A stretch of DNA of 64,000 bases. Source: an uncultured Roseobacter sp. (GTDB lineage: Bacteria; Pseudomonadota; Alphaproteobacteria; Rhodobacterales; Rhodobacteraceae). Shown here one piece after another: positions 26,499 to 35,788 of this stretch. Position 1 is the first letter of the stretch, and the number at the start of each line of letters is the position of its first letter. Both the position numbers and the translations under genes were made by a program. Where the stretch lies: contig NZ_CANLYL010000004.1 in assembly GCF_947495275.1 (NCBI RefSeq), forward strand, positions 186,001 through 250,000, read 5' to 3'. The notes beneath the pieces were generated by a model. It was not told where the DNA came from and did not search any database. It saw only the letters and a program-made list of their open reading frames with translations.

Positions 26499-26610
26499 CT
26501 TGATCTGAAATGATGTGTCTTAACCAGAACCTGTTGGGGAGGATTCCGCAGGGGAGGCGCGCTGCCTGCGTCTTGAACAAAGCAATTGAAATTTTCCTTG
26601 GGAGGGAAAC

Positions 26611-27639
26611 ATGAAAAAACTACTCGCCAGCACGATCCTTGGTCTGAGCGCATTGGGCGCGACAAGTGGCGTGGCGCTCGCGGATGGTCACAGTATCACT
26701 GCCTGCCTGATTACCAAGACAGATACCAACCCGTTCTTTGTTAAGATGAAGGAAGGTGCGGAGGCCAAGGCGGCCGAGCTTGGCATGACGCTGAAGGCAT
26801 TCGCCGGTAAGGTCGATGGTGACCATGAAACCCAGGTTCAGGCGATCGAAACCTGCATTCTGGATGGCGCCAAAGGTATTCTGATCACGGCGTCAGACAC
26901 TTCCTCGATCGTTTCCGCTGTCACGCAAGCGCGCGATGCGGGCCTGCTGGTGATTGCTCTTGATACACCGCTGGAACCGATTGATGCGGCAGATGCGACT
27001 TTTGCGACCGACAACTACAAAGCAGGTGTGCTGATCGGCGAATGGGCCCGTTCGCAATTGGGCGATGCTGCGGATAGCGCAAAGATCGCCACGCTGGATC
27101 TGAACGTGAGCCAGCCCACAGTTGATGTGCTGCGCAACCAGGGCTTTCTGGACGGATTTGGTATTGATCTCGCGGATCCCAACGTGATCGGTGACGAGGA
27201 TGACGCCCGTATCGTCGGGAGCGATGTGACCGATGGTAACGAAGAAGGTGGGCGTCGCGCGATGGAGAATCTGCTCGCCAAGGATCCGACAATCAACGTC
27301 GTTCACACGATCAACGAACCGGCCGCAGCGGGTGCCTATGAGGCGCTGAAGGCGATTGGCCGCGAAAAGGAAGTGCTGATCGTTTCTGTCGACGGCGGCT
27401 GCCCCGGTGTCCAGAATGTGGCTGATGGGGTGATCGGTGCGACATCGCAACAATATCCGCTGCTGATGGCGTCGCTGGGGGTCGAGGCGATCAAGAAATG
27501 GGCGGACGAGGGCGTGAAGCCTGAGCCAACACCGGGCAAAGCGTTCTTTGACACGGGCGTTGCCCTTGTAACGGATGCACCGGCGGAGGGCGTCGAGTCG
27601 ATTTCCGTCTCCGAAGGCAAAGATCTCTGCTGGGGTTAA
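26611..27639 (+). CDS. frcB: Fructose ABC transporter substrate-binding protein
   Basis: The 342-aa periplasmic protein starts behind GGGAGGG and has a signal peptide ending near VALADG (about 25). It belongs to the ribose/FrcB type 1 sugar-binding family ([50 protein letters not shown]). FrcB of Sinorhizobium binds fructose, and the following genes match FrcC, FrcA and FrcK. Two strong hairpins follow its stop and probably raise its level relative to the membrane parts. Confidence 0.9.
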   Translation: MKKLLASTILGLSALGATSGVALADGHSITACLITKTDTNPFFVKMKEGAEAKAAELGMTLKAFAGKVDGDHETQVQAIETCILDGAKGILITASDTSSIVSAVTQARDAGLLVIALDTPLEPIDAADATFATDNYKAGVLIGEWARSQLGDAADSAKIATLDLNVSQPTVDVLRNQGFLDGFGIDLADPNVIGDEDDARIVGSDVTDGNEEGGRRAMENLLAKDPTINVVHTINEPAAAGAYEALKAIGREKEVLIVSVDGGCPGVQNVADGVIGATSQQYPLLMASLGVEAIKKWADEGVKPEPTPGKAFFDTGVALVTDAPAEGVESISVSEGKDLCWG

Positions 27640-27651
27640 TCCTTGTAGACC

Positions 27652-27703
27652 GCAGCGCGCAGCACTGCGCGCTGCAACTGACCGAGACATTTTTGTCTCG
27701 GTC
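27652..27703 (+). repeat. Tandem hairpins between frcB and frcC
   Basis: Hairpin one pairs GCAGCGCGCAG (27652-27662) with CTGCGCGCTGC (27665-27675). Hairpin two pairs GACCGAGACA (27680-27689) with TGTCTCGGTC (27694-27703) around TTTT. Neither is followed by a proper T-tract. Such structures after binding-protein genes commonly protect the upstream mRNA or reduce downstream transcription. Confidence 0.8.
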
Positions 27704-27761
27704 TGCCAAACTGCAAAAAACGAGTTGATGGATATCACCCGTTGAACGGGAGGGGGATTTC

Positions 27762-28835
27762 GTGTCTGACGCATCCGGAAAAGCACAAGAATTTGAGACC
27801 GAACTGAAAAAGCAGCCAGAGGCCGTAGCAGAGTTCGAGGATACACATCGTGGTGTCGTCGGAACCATCCAGCATTTGCTGCATGTCAACCCGTCGCTGG
27901 TGCCCCTGATCGTGCTTGTGGCCTCGATCGTTATTTTCGGGCTGCTGCTGGGCACTAAATTCTTTTCGCCCTTCGCGCTCACGCTGATTTTGCAGCAAGT
28001 ACAGATTGTCGGGATCGTTGCCGCCGCGCAAAGCCTCGTAATTCTCACTGCAGGTATCGACCTCAGCGTCGGGGCGATCATGGTGATGTCTTCCGTGGTT
28101 ATGGGTCAGTTCACCTTTCGCTACGGTATTCCGGTGGAAATTTCGGTGGCCTGCGGGCTGCTTTGCGGTACTCTCATCGGCTTTATCAACGGTTGGCTGG
28201 TGGCCCGGGTCAAGCTGCCGCCTTTCATCGTGACGCTGGGTATGTGGCAGATCGTTCTGGCGACGAATTTCCTCTATTCCGCCAATGAAACCATCCGCTC
28301 GCAGGATATCGAGGCGCAGGCTCCGCTGCTGCAATTCTTCGGCAATACCATCCAATTGGGCGGGGCGCGGCTGACCTTTGGCGTGGTCTTCATGCTGCTG
28401 TTGGTTTTTGTGCTGGCCTATGCCCTCAAACACACCGCTTGGGGGCGGCATGTCTATGCCGTGGGTGACGATCCCGAGGCGGCGGAACTGTCGGGCGTGG
28501 ATGTCAAGAAAACGCTGATCTCCGTCTATATGCTGGCAGGTCTCATCTGTGCTTTCGCGGGCTGGGCGCTGGTGGGCCGCATTGGCTCGGTTTCTCCGAC
28601 CTCCGGCCAGCTTGCCAATATCGAGAGCATCACAGCGGTGGTGATCGGTGGTATTTCCCTGTTTGGCGGGCGCGGTTCAATCATGGGCACGCTCTTTGGG
28701 GCGTTGATTGTCGGGGTGTTCACCTTGGGTCTGCGCCTGATGGGCGCGGATGCGCAATGGACGTATCTGCTGATCGGCGCGCTGATTATCGGTGCTGTCG
28801 GTGTGGATCAATGGATCAGAAAGGTATCGGTCTGA
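27762..28835 (+). CDS. frcC: Fructose ABC transporter permease
   Basis: The 357-aa permease starts at GTG 27762 behind GGGAGGGGG. A hydrophilic N-terminus of about 45 residues precedes a ribose-type permease core of roughly ten hydrophobic segments, with conserved LTAGIDLSVGAIM and GGRGSIMGTLFGALIVG blocks. It forms the fructose channel, probably as a homodimer. Its TGA overlaps the frcA ATG. Confidence 0.9.
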   Translation: MSDASGKAQEFETELKKQPEAVAEFEDTHRGVVGTIQHLLHVNPSLVPLIVLVASIVIFGLLLGTKFFSPFALTLILQQVQIVGIVAAAQSLVILTAGIDLSVGAIMVMSSVVMGQFTFRYGIPVEISVACGLLCGTLIGFINGWLVARVKLPPFIVTLGMWQIVLATNFLYSANETIRSQDIEAQAPLLQFFGNTIQLGGARLTFGVVFMLLLVFVLAYALKHTAWGRHVYAVGDDPEAAELSGVDVKKTLISVYMLAGLICAFAGWALVGRIGSVSPTSGQLANIESITAVVIGGISLFGGRGSIMGTLFGALIVGVFTLGLRLMGADAQWTYLLIGALIIGAVGVDQWIRKVSV

Positions 28836-29611
28836 TGGAACCTATTCTCAAAGGACGCAACCTCGTAAAACGTTACGGCAAGGTTACTGCGCTGGATCAT
28901 TGCGATTTCGACCTGATGCCCGGCGAAATTCTTGCGGTGATCGGGGACAATGGTGCCGGAAAATCTTCCCTGATCAAGGCCGTCTCGGGTGCCGTGATCC
29001 CGGATGAGGGAGAGGTCTGGTTGGAGGGCAGGCAGGTTAACTTTACCTCCCCCATTGATGCGCGTAACGAGGGGATAGAAACCGTTTATCAGACACTGGC
29101 CATGTCGCCCGCCTTGTCGATTGCCGACAACATGTTCATGGGCCGCGAAATCCGCAAATCGGGGTTTCGGGGCAAGTGGTTGCGTCAACTGGATCGGGCC
29201 GAGATGGAGCGCATCGCCCGCGACAAGCTCACCGAGCTTGGTCTGATGACCATTCAGAACATCAATCAGGCGGTGGAGACCCTCTCGGGCGGGCAGCGTC
29301 AGGGTGTGGCCGTCGCAAGGGCTGCCGCCTTCGGTTCCAAAGTGATCATCCTGGACGAGCCGACAGCGGCCTTGGGTGTCAAGGAATCCCGCCGTGTGCT
29401 GGAACTCATACTGGATGTGAAATCACGTGGCATTCCGATCATTCTGATCAGCCACAACATGCCGCATGTTTTCGAGGTGGCCGACCGCATTCATGTGCAC
29501 CGGTTGGGCAAGCGCCTTTGCGTGATCGATCCCAAAGATTATACCATGTCTGACGCTGTTGCCTTCATGACGGGGGCCAAGGAGCCACCAATGGAAAACG
29601 TAGCTGCATGA
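28835..29611 (+). CDS. frcA: Fructose ABC transporter ATPase
   Basis: From ATG 28835 the protein has 258 aa; an upstream in-frame start would lie inside frcC. Walker A GDNGAGKSS, signature LSGGQRQGVAVARA, Walker [13 protein letters not shown] and switch histidine in LISHNM are all present. Unlike RbsA, it has a single ATPase domain, as in Sinorhizobium FrcA. It overlaps frcK by four bases. Confidence 0.9.
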   Translation: MEPILKGRNLVKRYGKVTALDHCDFDLMPGEILAVIGDNGAGKSSLIKAVSGAVIPDEGEVWLEGRQVNFTSPIDARNEGIETVYQTLAMSPALSIADNMFMGREIRKSGFRGKWLRQLDRAEMERIARDKLTELGLMTIQNINQAVETLSGGQRQGVAVARAAAFGSKVIILDEPTAALGVKESRRVLELILDVKSRGIPIILISHNMPHVFEVADRIHVHRLGKRLCVIDPKDYTMSDAVAFMTGAKEPPMENVAA

Positions 29612-30252
29612 CGCGCACTTTGACTTCGATTGCGGCGTTGTCGGAGGAGATTGTCGCGGCACCGCGTAAATCGACGCGGCGATTGGTGGCGTTGGCGGGA
29701 GCACCGGGCAGCGGTAAATCCACGCTGGCCGAGCGCCTCGCGCAAGACCTGACCGCACGAGGGTCCGCAGCCCAGGTGGTGCCAATGGACGGTTTTCACC
29801 TCGACAACCGCCTTCTGACACCGATGGGACTGCTAGACCGCAAAGGTGCGCCGGAGACTTTTGATGCGGGTGGGCTGGCGCGTCTGGTTGCAGCACTTGG
29901 GGGTCAATCATCGGTCTACTACCCGCTGTTTGACCGCGCGCGCGATATTGCGATTGCAGGCGCGGGAACGCTGCAAGAAGACTGCGACACGGTGATCGTC
30001 GAAGGCAACTACCTTTTGTTTGATGCCCCTGGCTGGCGGAGTTTGTCCGATTACTGGGATGTCCGGGTTCAACTGTCTGTGCCAATGCATGTCTTGCGCG
30101 CACGCCTCATTGATCGATGGCTGGTAGAGGGTTTGCCAAAGCCCGAAGCGACCAAGCGTGCCGAAGGAAATGATCTGAAGAACGCCGGGCGCCTTGAGGA
30201 TAATTCGCTGCCCAGCGACTTGGTCTTTCTGAATGACGGCGATTTGACCTGA
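29608..30252 (+). CDS. frcK: FrcK-like P-loop kinase
   Basis: The 214-aa cytoplasmic protein belongs to the uridine kinase/pantothenate kinase-like P-loop group, with Walker A GAPGSGKST (about 31-39), VPMDGFHLDN and VIVEGNYLL. It is the last gene of the frc operon, overlapping frcA as ATGA. In Sinorhizobium FrcK is linked to fructose uptake but its exact substrate is not settled. A sugar or nucleoside kinase role is inferred. It lacks the PfkB motifs of the true fructokinase at 42408. Confidence 0.8.
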   Translation: MTRTLTSIAALSEEIVAAPRKSTRRLVALAGAPGSGKSTLAERLAQDLTARGSAAQVVPMDGFHLDNRLLTPMGLLDRKGAPETFDAGGLARLVAALGGQSSVYYPLFDRARDIAIAGAGTLQEDCDTVIVEGNYLLFDAPGWRSLSDYWDVRVQLSVPMHVLRARLIDRWLVEGLPKPEATKRAEGNDLKNAGRLEDNSLPSDLVFLNDGDLT

Positions 30253-30386
30253 CCTCGAAAGGGCTTGGCGCGACCGGTGAAAGCGTGCTTGTCTGGTGAC
30301 ACAATCCGCCAGGACCACAAGTTGAGTTAAATCGAAAAATGATGAAGCCGATGCGCGGATTGTAGGCTGCGGCGAAATCTACCATT

Positions 30387-30445
30387 GCAGTTTCCGTTCA
30401 AATGTGGTCGTTAGCGCTAACAAGTCCCGGATTGCGGGAAACTGC
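30387..30445. promoter_or_regulatory. Operator-like palindrome nested in a larger inverted repeat before gap
   Basis: GTTAGCGCTAAC (30410-30421) is a perfect 12-base palindrome with a central CG, typical of LacI-family operators. It sits at the centre of a wider dyad, GCAGTTTCC (30387-30395) with GGAAACTGC (30437-30445); the two symmetry centres differ by half a base. It lies about 55 bases before the gap start. A near copy occurs at 42344-42355. Confidence 0.6.
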
Positions 30446-30474
30446 GCAGAATGAATGTTTTCAGGAGGACGAAT

Positions 30475-31482
30475 ATGTCTCACTCAGTGGCGATAAATGG
30501 ATTTGGACGTATCGGCAGAGGTGTGCTGCGCGCGCTGGTCGAAAACCGGGTTTCGGATATGGAAGTTGTTGCGATCAATGATCTCTCCACCCCCGAAACT
30601 CTTGCGCATCTGCTGAAGTATGACAGTGTTCATGGGCGCTTGCAGGCCGATGTGGAAGTCAAGGGCGACGCCCTCGTGGTGAACGGCCATTCGATCAAGG
30701 TTACCGCGATCCGCAGCCCGGCTGAACTGCCGTGGGACGGCGTTGACGTGGCGATGGAATGCACAGGGCTTTTTACAGCCCGTGAGAAGGCCGCTCAGCA
30801 TATTGAAAACGGATCGAAACGCGTGCTGATTTCGGCACCCGGGGCAGGGGCCGACCGGACGGTGGTTTACGGCGTGAACCACAAGGACATGACCAAGGAT
30901 GACATCGTCATTTCCAATGCCTCCTGCACGACAAACTGCCTGGCGCCGGTGGCCTACGTGCTGGACAAGGAATTCGGCATCAAGACCGGTTACATGACGA
31001 CCATTCACGCTTATACGGGCGATCAACCTTCTCACGATGCGCCGCATAAAGATCTTTACCGGGGACGGGCGGCCGCTCTTTCGATGGTGCCGACATCGAC
31101 AGGTGCCGCCAAGGCGATTTCGCTGGTGCTGCCGCATCTTGAGGGGCGTCTTGAAGGCTCTGCGGTGCGGGTGCCGACGCCGAATGTCTCGCTCGTTGAT
31201 CTGGCTTTTGTGCCCGAAAAGCCTGCGACCAAGGAGGCGATCAATGCGGCCATGAAAGCTGCCGCAGAGGGCGAGCTAAAGGGCGTTTTGTCTTACGAGA
31301 CTGACCCGACCGTGTCGATTGACTATAACCATGACCCGCATTCCTCCAGCTTTGCCGCGCCTCAGACAAGTGTGACCCAGGACGGTCTGGTTCGGGTCGT
31401 CAGCTGGTATGACAACGAATGGGGGTTTGCAAACCGCATGGTCGATACCGGTCGCCGTCTGGCCGAGCTTTCGAAAACCTGA
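30475..31482 (+). CDS. gap: Glyceraldehyde-3-phosphate dehydrogenase
   Basis: The 335-aa enzyme starts at ATG 30475 behind AGGAGG. GFGRIGRG near the N-terminus binds NAD, SNASCTTNCLAP carries the catalytic cysteine, and WYDNEWGFANRM is the C-terminal signature. It oxidises glyceraldehyde 3-phosphate to 1,3-bisphosphoglycerate. Its place before edd-eda means the triose released by KDPG aldolase is handled by a co-expressed enzyme. An operator-like palindrome precedes it. Confidence 0.95.
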   Translation: MSHSVAINGFGRIGRGVLRALVENRVSDMEVVAINDLSTPETLAHLLKYDSVHGRLQADVEVKGDALVVNGHSIKVTAIRSPAELPWDGVDVAMECTGLFTAREKAAQHIENGSKRVLISAPGAGADRTVVYGVNHKDMTKDDIVISNASCTTNCLAPVAYVLDKEFGIKTGYMTTIHAYTGDQPSHDAPHKDLYRGRAAALSMVPTSTGAAKAISLVLPHLEGRLEGSAVRVPTPNVSLVDLAFVPEKPATKEAINAAMKAAAEGELKGVLSYETDPTVSIDYNHDPHSSSFAAPQTSVTQDGLVRVVSWYDNEWGFANRMVDTGRRLAELSKT

Positions 31483-31533
31483 CGTTCCCATCTGGCACCA
31501 GCAACTGAGCTTTCAGGCTCGGAAGGAACCAAG

Positions 31534-33357
31534 ATGACTTTGAATGACACCATTGCCCGCGTCACTGATCGCATTATCAAGCGCAGCGAAGGGCCGAGGA
31601 ACGACTACCTCGGTCGCATGGCGGCGGCGCGGTCAAAAGGGCCGGCGCGGGCTCATTTGAGCTGTAGCGGGCAGGCGCATGCTTACGCTGGCGCCGGACC
31701 GGATCAATCCGCCATGGTCAACGAGAGCGCTGGCAATCTGGGCATCGTGACGACATACAACGACATGCTGTCGGCGCATCAGCCATTTGAACGCTACCCG
31801 GAACTGATCCGCACCGCGGCGCGGGAGGCCGGTGCCACAGCCCAGGTGGCGGGCGGTGTTCCGGCAATGTGTGACGGCGTCACACAAGGCGAGCCGGGCA
31901 TGGAGCTTAGCCTTTTTTCCCGTGACCTGATCGCCATGGCCACGGGTATTGCCATGAGCCACAATACCTTTGATGCAGCGGTCTATCTGGGTGTTTGCGA
32001 CAAGATCGTGCCCGGGTTGGTGATTGCGGCACAGACCTTCGGGCATATCCCAACTGTTTTCCTGCCTGCGGGGCCGATGACATCGGGCCTTTCCAACGAT
32101 GAAAAGTCGCTTGTGCGCCAGAAATTCGCCGCCGGAGAGGTTGGGCGCGACGCCTTGATGCAGGCCGAAATGGCCGCCTACCATGGGCCCGGCACCTGCA
32201 CGTTTTACGGCACGGCGAATACCAATCAGATGCTGATGGAATTCATGGGGCTGCATCTGCCAGGCACCAGTTTCGTGACCCCCAACACCGAATTGCGCGA
32301 TGCGCTGACCAAAGCCGGTGCCTTGCGCGCCTTGTCTTACTCCGACCTTGGCGAGACCTATTTGCCGGTTTGCGATGTGTTGGATGAGAAGGCTTTTGTG
32401 AACGGAATCGTGGGCCTGAACGCCACGGGCGGTTCCACCAATCTGCTGATCCATCTGGTGGCGATGGCGCGTGCCGGTGGCATCATTCTGGACTGGCAGG
32501 ATTTCTCGGACATCTCCGAGGTGACGCCACTGCTTGCGCGCATTTATCCAAACGGTCTGGCTGATGTGAACCATTTCCACGCAGCGGGCGGCCTGGGTTA
32601 TCTGATCGGGCAGCTGCTTGGGGCGGGTCTTTTGCATCCCGATACCAAAACCGTCGGCGGCGGCGGTCTGGAGGTCTATACACGCGAACCCAAGCTGAAA
32701 GATGGCGCGGTGGTTTGGGAGCCGGGTACACAAGAAAGCCTGAACCTCAAGATCGTACGCCCGGCAACGGATCCGTTTCAGGCAACCGGTGGGCTCAAGC
32801 GGCTCAGCGGGTCGTTGGGCAATGCGGTGATGAAGGTGTCGGCGGTGAAACCCGAACACCAGATTGTCGAGGCGCCGGTGCGTGTTTTCCATGATCAGGA
32901 AGAGGTCAAAGCCGCCTGCAAGGCGCGCGAAATCAACGAAGACACGGTTGTAGTGGTCCGCTTTCAGGGCCCGAAAGCCAACGGCATGCCGGAACTGCAC
33001 AGCCTCACGCCGCTGCTGAAAAACCTGCAGGCGCGCGGCATCAATGTCGCGCTGGTCACCGACGGCAGAATGTCCGGGGCTTCCGGTTCTGTTCCCGCAG
33101 CGATCCATGTCAGCCCCGAAGCTCTCGACGGTGGCGCGATTTCGAAATTGCAGGATGGCGATATTCTGCGTGTCGATGCGGTGACCGGAGATCTGGAAAT
33201 TGTCACACCGGGCGTGCTTAATCGCGAACCGGTGCGCGCCAACCTTGGCGCAAATGAATTCGGGCTGGGGCGGGAGCTTTTTGCGCAATTCAGACGGACT
33301 GTCAGCACAGCAGACACAGGTGCTACCGTATTTTTCCAGGAAGGAATATTCCAATGA
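31534..33357 (+). CDS. edd: Phosphogluconate dehydratase
   Basis: The 607-aa IlvD/Edd-family enzyme dehydrates 6-phosphogluconate to KDPG. Candidate iron-sulfur cysteines occur in MCDGVTQGEPGME, GVCDKIVPG and GTCTFYGTANTNQM. It starts behind AAGGAA, 51 bases after gap, and overlaps eda as ATGA. Length is normal. No zwf or pgl lies in the window, so the upper steps are encoded elsewhere. Confidence 0.95.
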   Translation: MTLNDTIARVTDRIIKRSEGPRNDYLGRMAAARSKGPARAHLSCSGQAHAYAGAGPDQSAMVNESAGNLGIVTTYNDMLSAHQPFERYPELIRTAAREAGATAQVAGGVPAMCDGVTQGEPGMELSLFSRDLIAMATGIAMSHNTFDAAVYLGVCDKIVPGLVIAAQTFGHIPTVFLPAGPMTSGLSNDEKSLVRQKFAAGEVGRDALMQAEMAAYHGPGTCTFYGTANTNQMLMEFMGLHLPGTSFVTPNTELRDALTKAGALRALSYSDLGETYLPVCDVLDEKAFVNGIVGLNATGGSTNLLIHLVAMARAGGIILDWQDFSDISEVTPLLARIYPNGLADVNHFHAAGGLGYLIGQLLGAGLLHPDTKTVGGGGLEVYTREPKLKDGAVVWEPGTQESLNLKIVRPATDPFQATGGLKRLSGSLGNAVMKVSAVKPEHQIVEAPVRVFHDQEEVKAACKAREINEDTVVVVRFQGPKANGMPELHSLTPLLKNLQARGINVALVTDGRMSGASGSVPAAIHVSPEALDGGAISKLQDGDILRVDAVTGDLEIVTPGVLNREPVRANLGANEFGLGRELFAQFRRTVSTADTGATVFFQEGIFQ

Positions 33358-33995
33358 CACCGCAGGATGCCAGCAGACGTGCCAGAGAGATATGCGGGCT
33401 TGCCCCGATCGTTCCGGTGCTGGTCGTCAATGATGTCACCCATGCCCGACCTCTGGCCGAAGCGCTGGTGGCAGGCGGGTTGCCCGCGCTTGAGGTAACG
33501 TTGCGCACGCCAGTCGCGCTGGACGTCATCGCGGAAATGGCCAAGGTGACAGGTGGCGTCGTTGGTGCAGGCACGCTCGTGACGGTACAGGATGTGAAAA
33601 ACGCCAAGGCGGCTGGCGCGACGTTTGGCGTCTCACCCGGTGCCACGGATGCTTTGATCGACGCATGCGAGGCAGAGGAGTTGCCTTTGCTGGCGGGCGC
33701 TGCCACGGCATCTGAAGCGATGCGACTTTATGAGCGCGGCTACGACATGTTGAAATTTTTCCCCGCAGAGGCATCGGGCGGCGCTCCAGCGCTCAAGGCG
33801 ATTGGCGGACCCTTGCCACAGATTTCGTTCTGCCCGACAGGGGGAGTGAGCCCGCAAAACGCGGCGAGCTACCTGTCCTTGCCAAACGTGATTTGTGCGG
33901 GCGGCAGCTGGGTGGCACCTTCGGCCATGGTCGCTTCGGGCGATTGGTCCGGCATCGAAAAACTGGCGCGGGCGGCGAGCGTTCTGGAGAGGTAG
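33354..33995 (+). CDS. eda: KDPG aldolase
   Basis: The 213-aa enzyme cleaves 2-keto-3-deoxy-6-phosphogluconate to pyruvate and glyceraldehyde 3-phosphate. The catalytic glutamate lies in LPALEVTLRTP and the Schiff-base lysine in YDMLKFFPAEASGG. It overlaps edd by four bases. The trimeric class I aldolase length is typical. Confidence 0.95.
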   Translation: MTPQDASRRAREICGLAPIVPVLVVNDVTHARPLAEALVAGGLPALEVTLRTPVALDVIAEMAKVTGGVVGAGTLVTVQDVKNAKAAGATFGVSPGATDALIDACEAEELPLLAGAATASEAMRLYERGYDMLKFFPAEASGGAPALKAIGGPLPQISFCPTGGVSPQNAASYLSLPNVICAGGSWVAPSAMVASGDWSGIEKLARAASVLER

Positions 33996-34078
33996 GGCGG
34001 CCTTCGGGCAAATTGTCTTTGGTGTTGAAATCCAGAACGTATCTGGCGAAGGTCCGCAAAACGGCGGAGGCTGGCTAC

Positions 34079-34813
34079 GTGCAGGACGACATCGGCAAGA
34101 TCACACTGGAAAGACCTGACCTGCTGGTCCTGGATTGTGACGGCGTCGTCATTGACAGCGAAGTCATCAGCGCGCGTACGCTGATTGGTCTGCTGTCGCA
34201 ATGGGATATCCGGATTGATATGGAATTTGTGCGCCAGCACTTTTTGGGACGGTCTTTCCCGACAGTTGCAGGCTGTGTTTATGATCTTTTTCAGGTTCGT
34301 TTGCCAAATGATTTTGAAGCGGATTATCGCCAGCGCCTGTTCGAAGCTTTTGAAACCGAACTACAGCTTGTGGATGGTATTGAAGACCTGCTCGACGCGC
34401 TCGCAATTCCCTATTGCGTTGCAACCTCGAGCAGTCCGCTCAGGGTCACCCGGTCATTGGACCTGACGGGTGTGTTGCATCGATTTGAAGGGCGCATTTT
34501 CACGGCGTCTCAAGTGGCGAATGGCAAGCCTGCGCCGGATATCTTCCTTCACGTGGCCAAAACCCTGAATGTTCAACCGGGCAAATGCCTGGTGATCGAA
34601 GATAGCGGTGTTGGTTTGCAGGCTGCTTTGTCGGCAGGCATGCAAGCCGTGTGGTTTACAGGCGGCTCTCATATGCGCAAAATGGACGTTACTGAGATCG
34701 AGGTGGCAGGATTTCCGCAAGGGCCGCACCTCACGATAGATCACTTCGAAGCTTTGTTCGAGCATGTGCCGAGCATGAGGCGCGGGCCGGACGGAGAAAA
34801 CCATGGCTGCTAA
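34079..34813 (+). CDS. HAD-family phosphatase
   Basis: GTG 34079 is chosen because GGAGG (34066-34070) sits eight bases upstream and the HAD domain starts soon after. The frame upstream reaches 33893 but overlaps eda and has no family resemblance. The 244-aa protein has motif I LDCDGVVIDSE, motif II ATSSSP, a lysine in NGKPAPDIF and acidic motif IV VIEDSGVG. Subfamily IA enzymes act on small phosphate esters; resemblance to YieH-like 6-phosphogluconate phosphatases and the edd-eda context make a sugar-acid or polyol phosphate plausible. It overlaps the next gene by 11 bases. Confidence 0.82.
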   Translation: MQDDIGKITLERPDLLVLDCDGVVIDSEVISARTLIGLLSQWDIRIDMEFVRQHFLGRSFPTVAGCVYDLFQVRLPNDFEADYRQRLFEAFETELQLVDGIEDLLDALAIPYCVATSSSPLRVTRSLDLTGVLHRFEGRIFTASQVANGKPAPDIFLHVAKTLNVQPGKCLVIEDSGVGLQAALSAGMQAVWFTGGSHMRKMDVTEIEVAGFPQGPHLTIDHFEALFEHVPSMRRGPDGENHGC

Positions 34814-35753
34814 ATCAGGTTCAGATGAACTGGCGATTGATCTCGCGGCGCGTGCCGGCTGGATGTATTATCTGGGGGGCATGACGCAGGATCATATTGC
34901 GCGCGAGTTGGGCATTTCGCGTCAGCGCGCCCAGCGTCTGGTGGCGCGGGCCGTGGCCGACGGGCTGATTGGCGTGCGCCTCAACCATCCGATTTCCGCC
35001 TGTCTGGAACTGGAACGCGCGCTCAAATCGCGTTTCGGGCTGACACTCGCGCGGGTCGCCCCTTCTTTGCCGGAAGGAATGGACCCGGTGAAATCCGTGG
35101 CACCGATTGCCGCCAAGGAGATAGAACGGGTTCTAAGTAACAGCGATGAACTCGTCGTTTCGCTCGGGACCGGGCGCACCTTGCGCCAGGTGGTTGACGA
35201 AATGCCCGTGCTTGACTTCCCAAAGCACAAGCTCGTTTCGTTGATTGGAAATGCCGCGCAGGATGGCTCCGCCACCGTCTACCAGGTCATCATGCGCTTG
35301 GCTGATCGGGTGGGTGCACGCCATTTCCCGCTTGCCTTGCCACTGCACGCGCGAGACGAGGCGGACCGCGATTTCCATCTGGGATTGCGCCACGTACAGA
35401 CGGCACTGAAATTGGCACGGGAATGCGACATAGCCTTTGTGGGCATCGGCGATGTGTCGGAAACAGCGCCGATGATCATTGATGGTTTTGTCGACAAACC
35501 TGGCATAGACGCGCTGCTGGCACGCGGTGCTGTTGGTGAAATCGTTGGATGGGCCTTTGACGGCGACGGCAAGTATTTGCAGGGCGGCTCAAATGCGCTG
35601 ATCAACGGCGTGAGGGCGGGGACGGCCGGAACACCGGTGGTGTGCATCGCCGCCGGAGAGAGCAAATTCAAAGCGCTTGGTGCTGCGCTGAAGGGGCAGC
35701 TTATTTCCGGTCTGATTACCGACGAAACCTGCGCGCGCTATCTACTGGCATAA
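34803..35753 (+). CDS. SorC/DeoR-type sugar-binding transcriptional regulator
   Basis: The 316-aa protein has an N-terminal helix-turn-helix (MTQDHIARELGISRQRAQRL, near 28-47) and a C-terminal sugar-phosphate-binding domain of the SorC type (VVSLGTGRTLRQVVDE). It lies directly upstream of the sorbitol/mannitol transporter and probably controls it in response to a polyol or its phosphate. The ATG lies inside the end of the HAD gene, so the two may be co-transcribed. It may correspond to SmoC of Rhodobacter. Confidence 0.85.
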   Translation: MAAKSGSDELAIDLAARAGWMYYLGGMTQDHIARELGISRQRAQRLVARAVADGLIGVRLNHPISACLELERALKSRFGLTLARVAPSLPEGMDPVKSVAPIAAKEIERVLSNSDELVVSLGTGRTLRQVVDEMPVLDFPKHKLVSLIGNAAQDGSATVYQVIMRLADRVGARHFPLALPLHARDEADRDFHLGLRHVQTALKLARECDIAFVGIGDVSETAPMIIDGFVDKPGIDALLARGAVGEIVGWAFDGDGKYLQGGSNALINGVRAGTAGTPVVCIAAGESKFKALGAALKGQLISGLITDETCARYLLA

Positions 35754-35788
35754 TTCAACCGAAAATAGGTGTCGCGTGAAGAATTTGG

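Noticed and set aside
29608-30252. Main fructokinase of the locus
   Set aside because: It has a uridine kinase-like P-loop and no PfkB motifs; the gene at 42408 has the GAGD fructokinase motif.
31633-33360. A 575-codon open frame on the minus strand opposite edd
   Set aside because: It mirrors edd almost exactly, has no ribosome site or recognisable domain, and long antisense frames are common in GC-rich genes.
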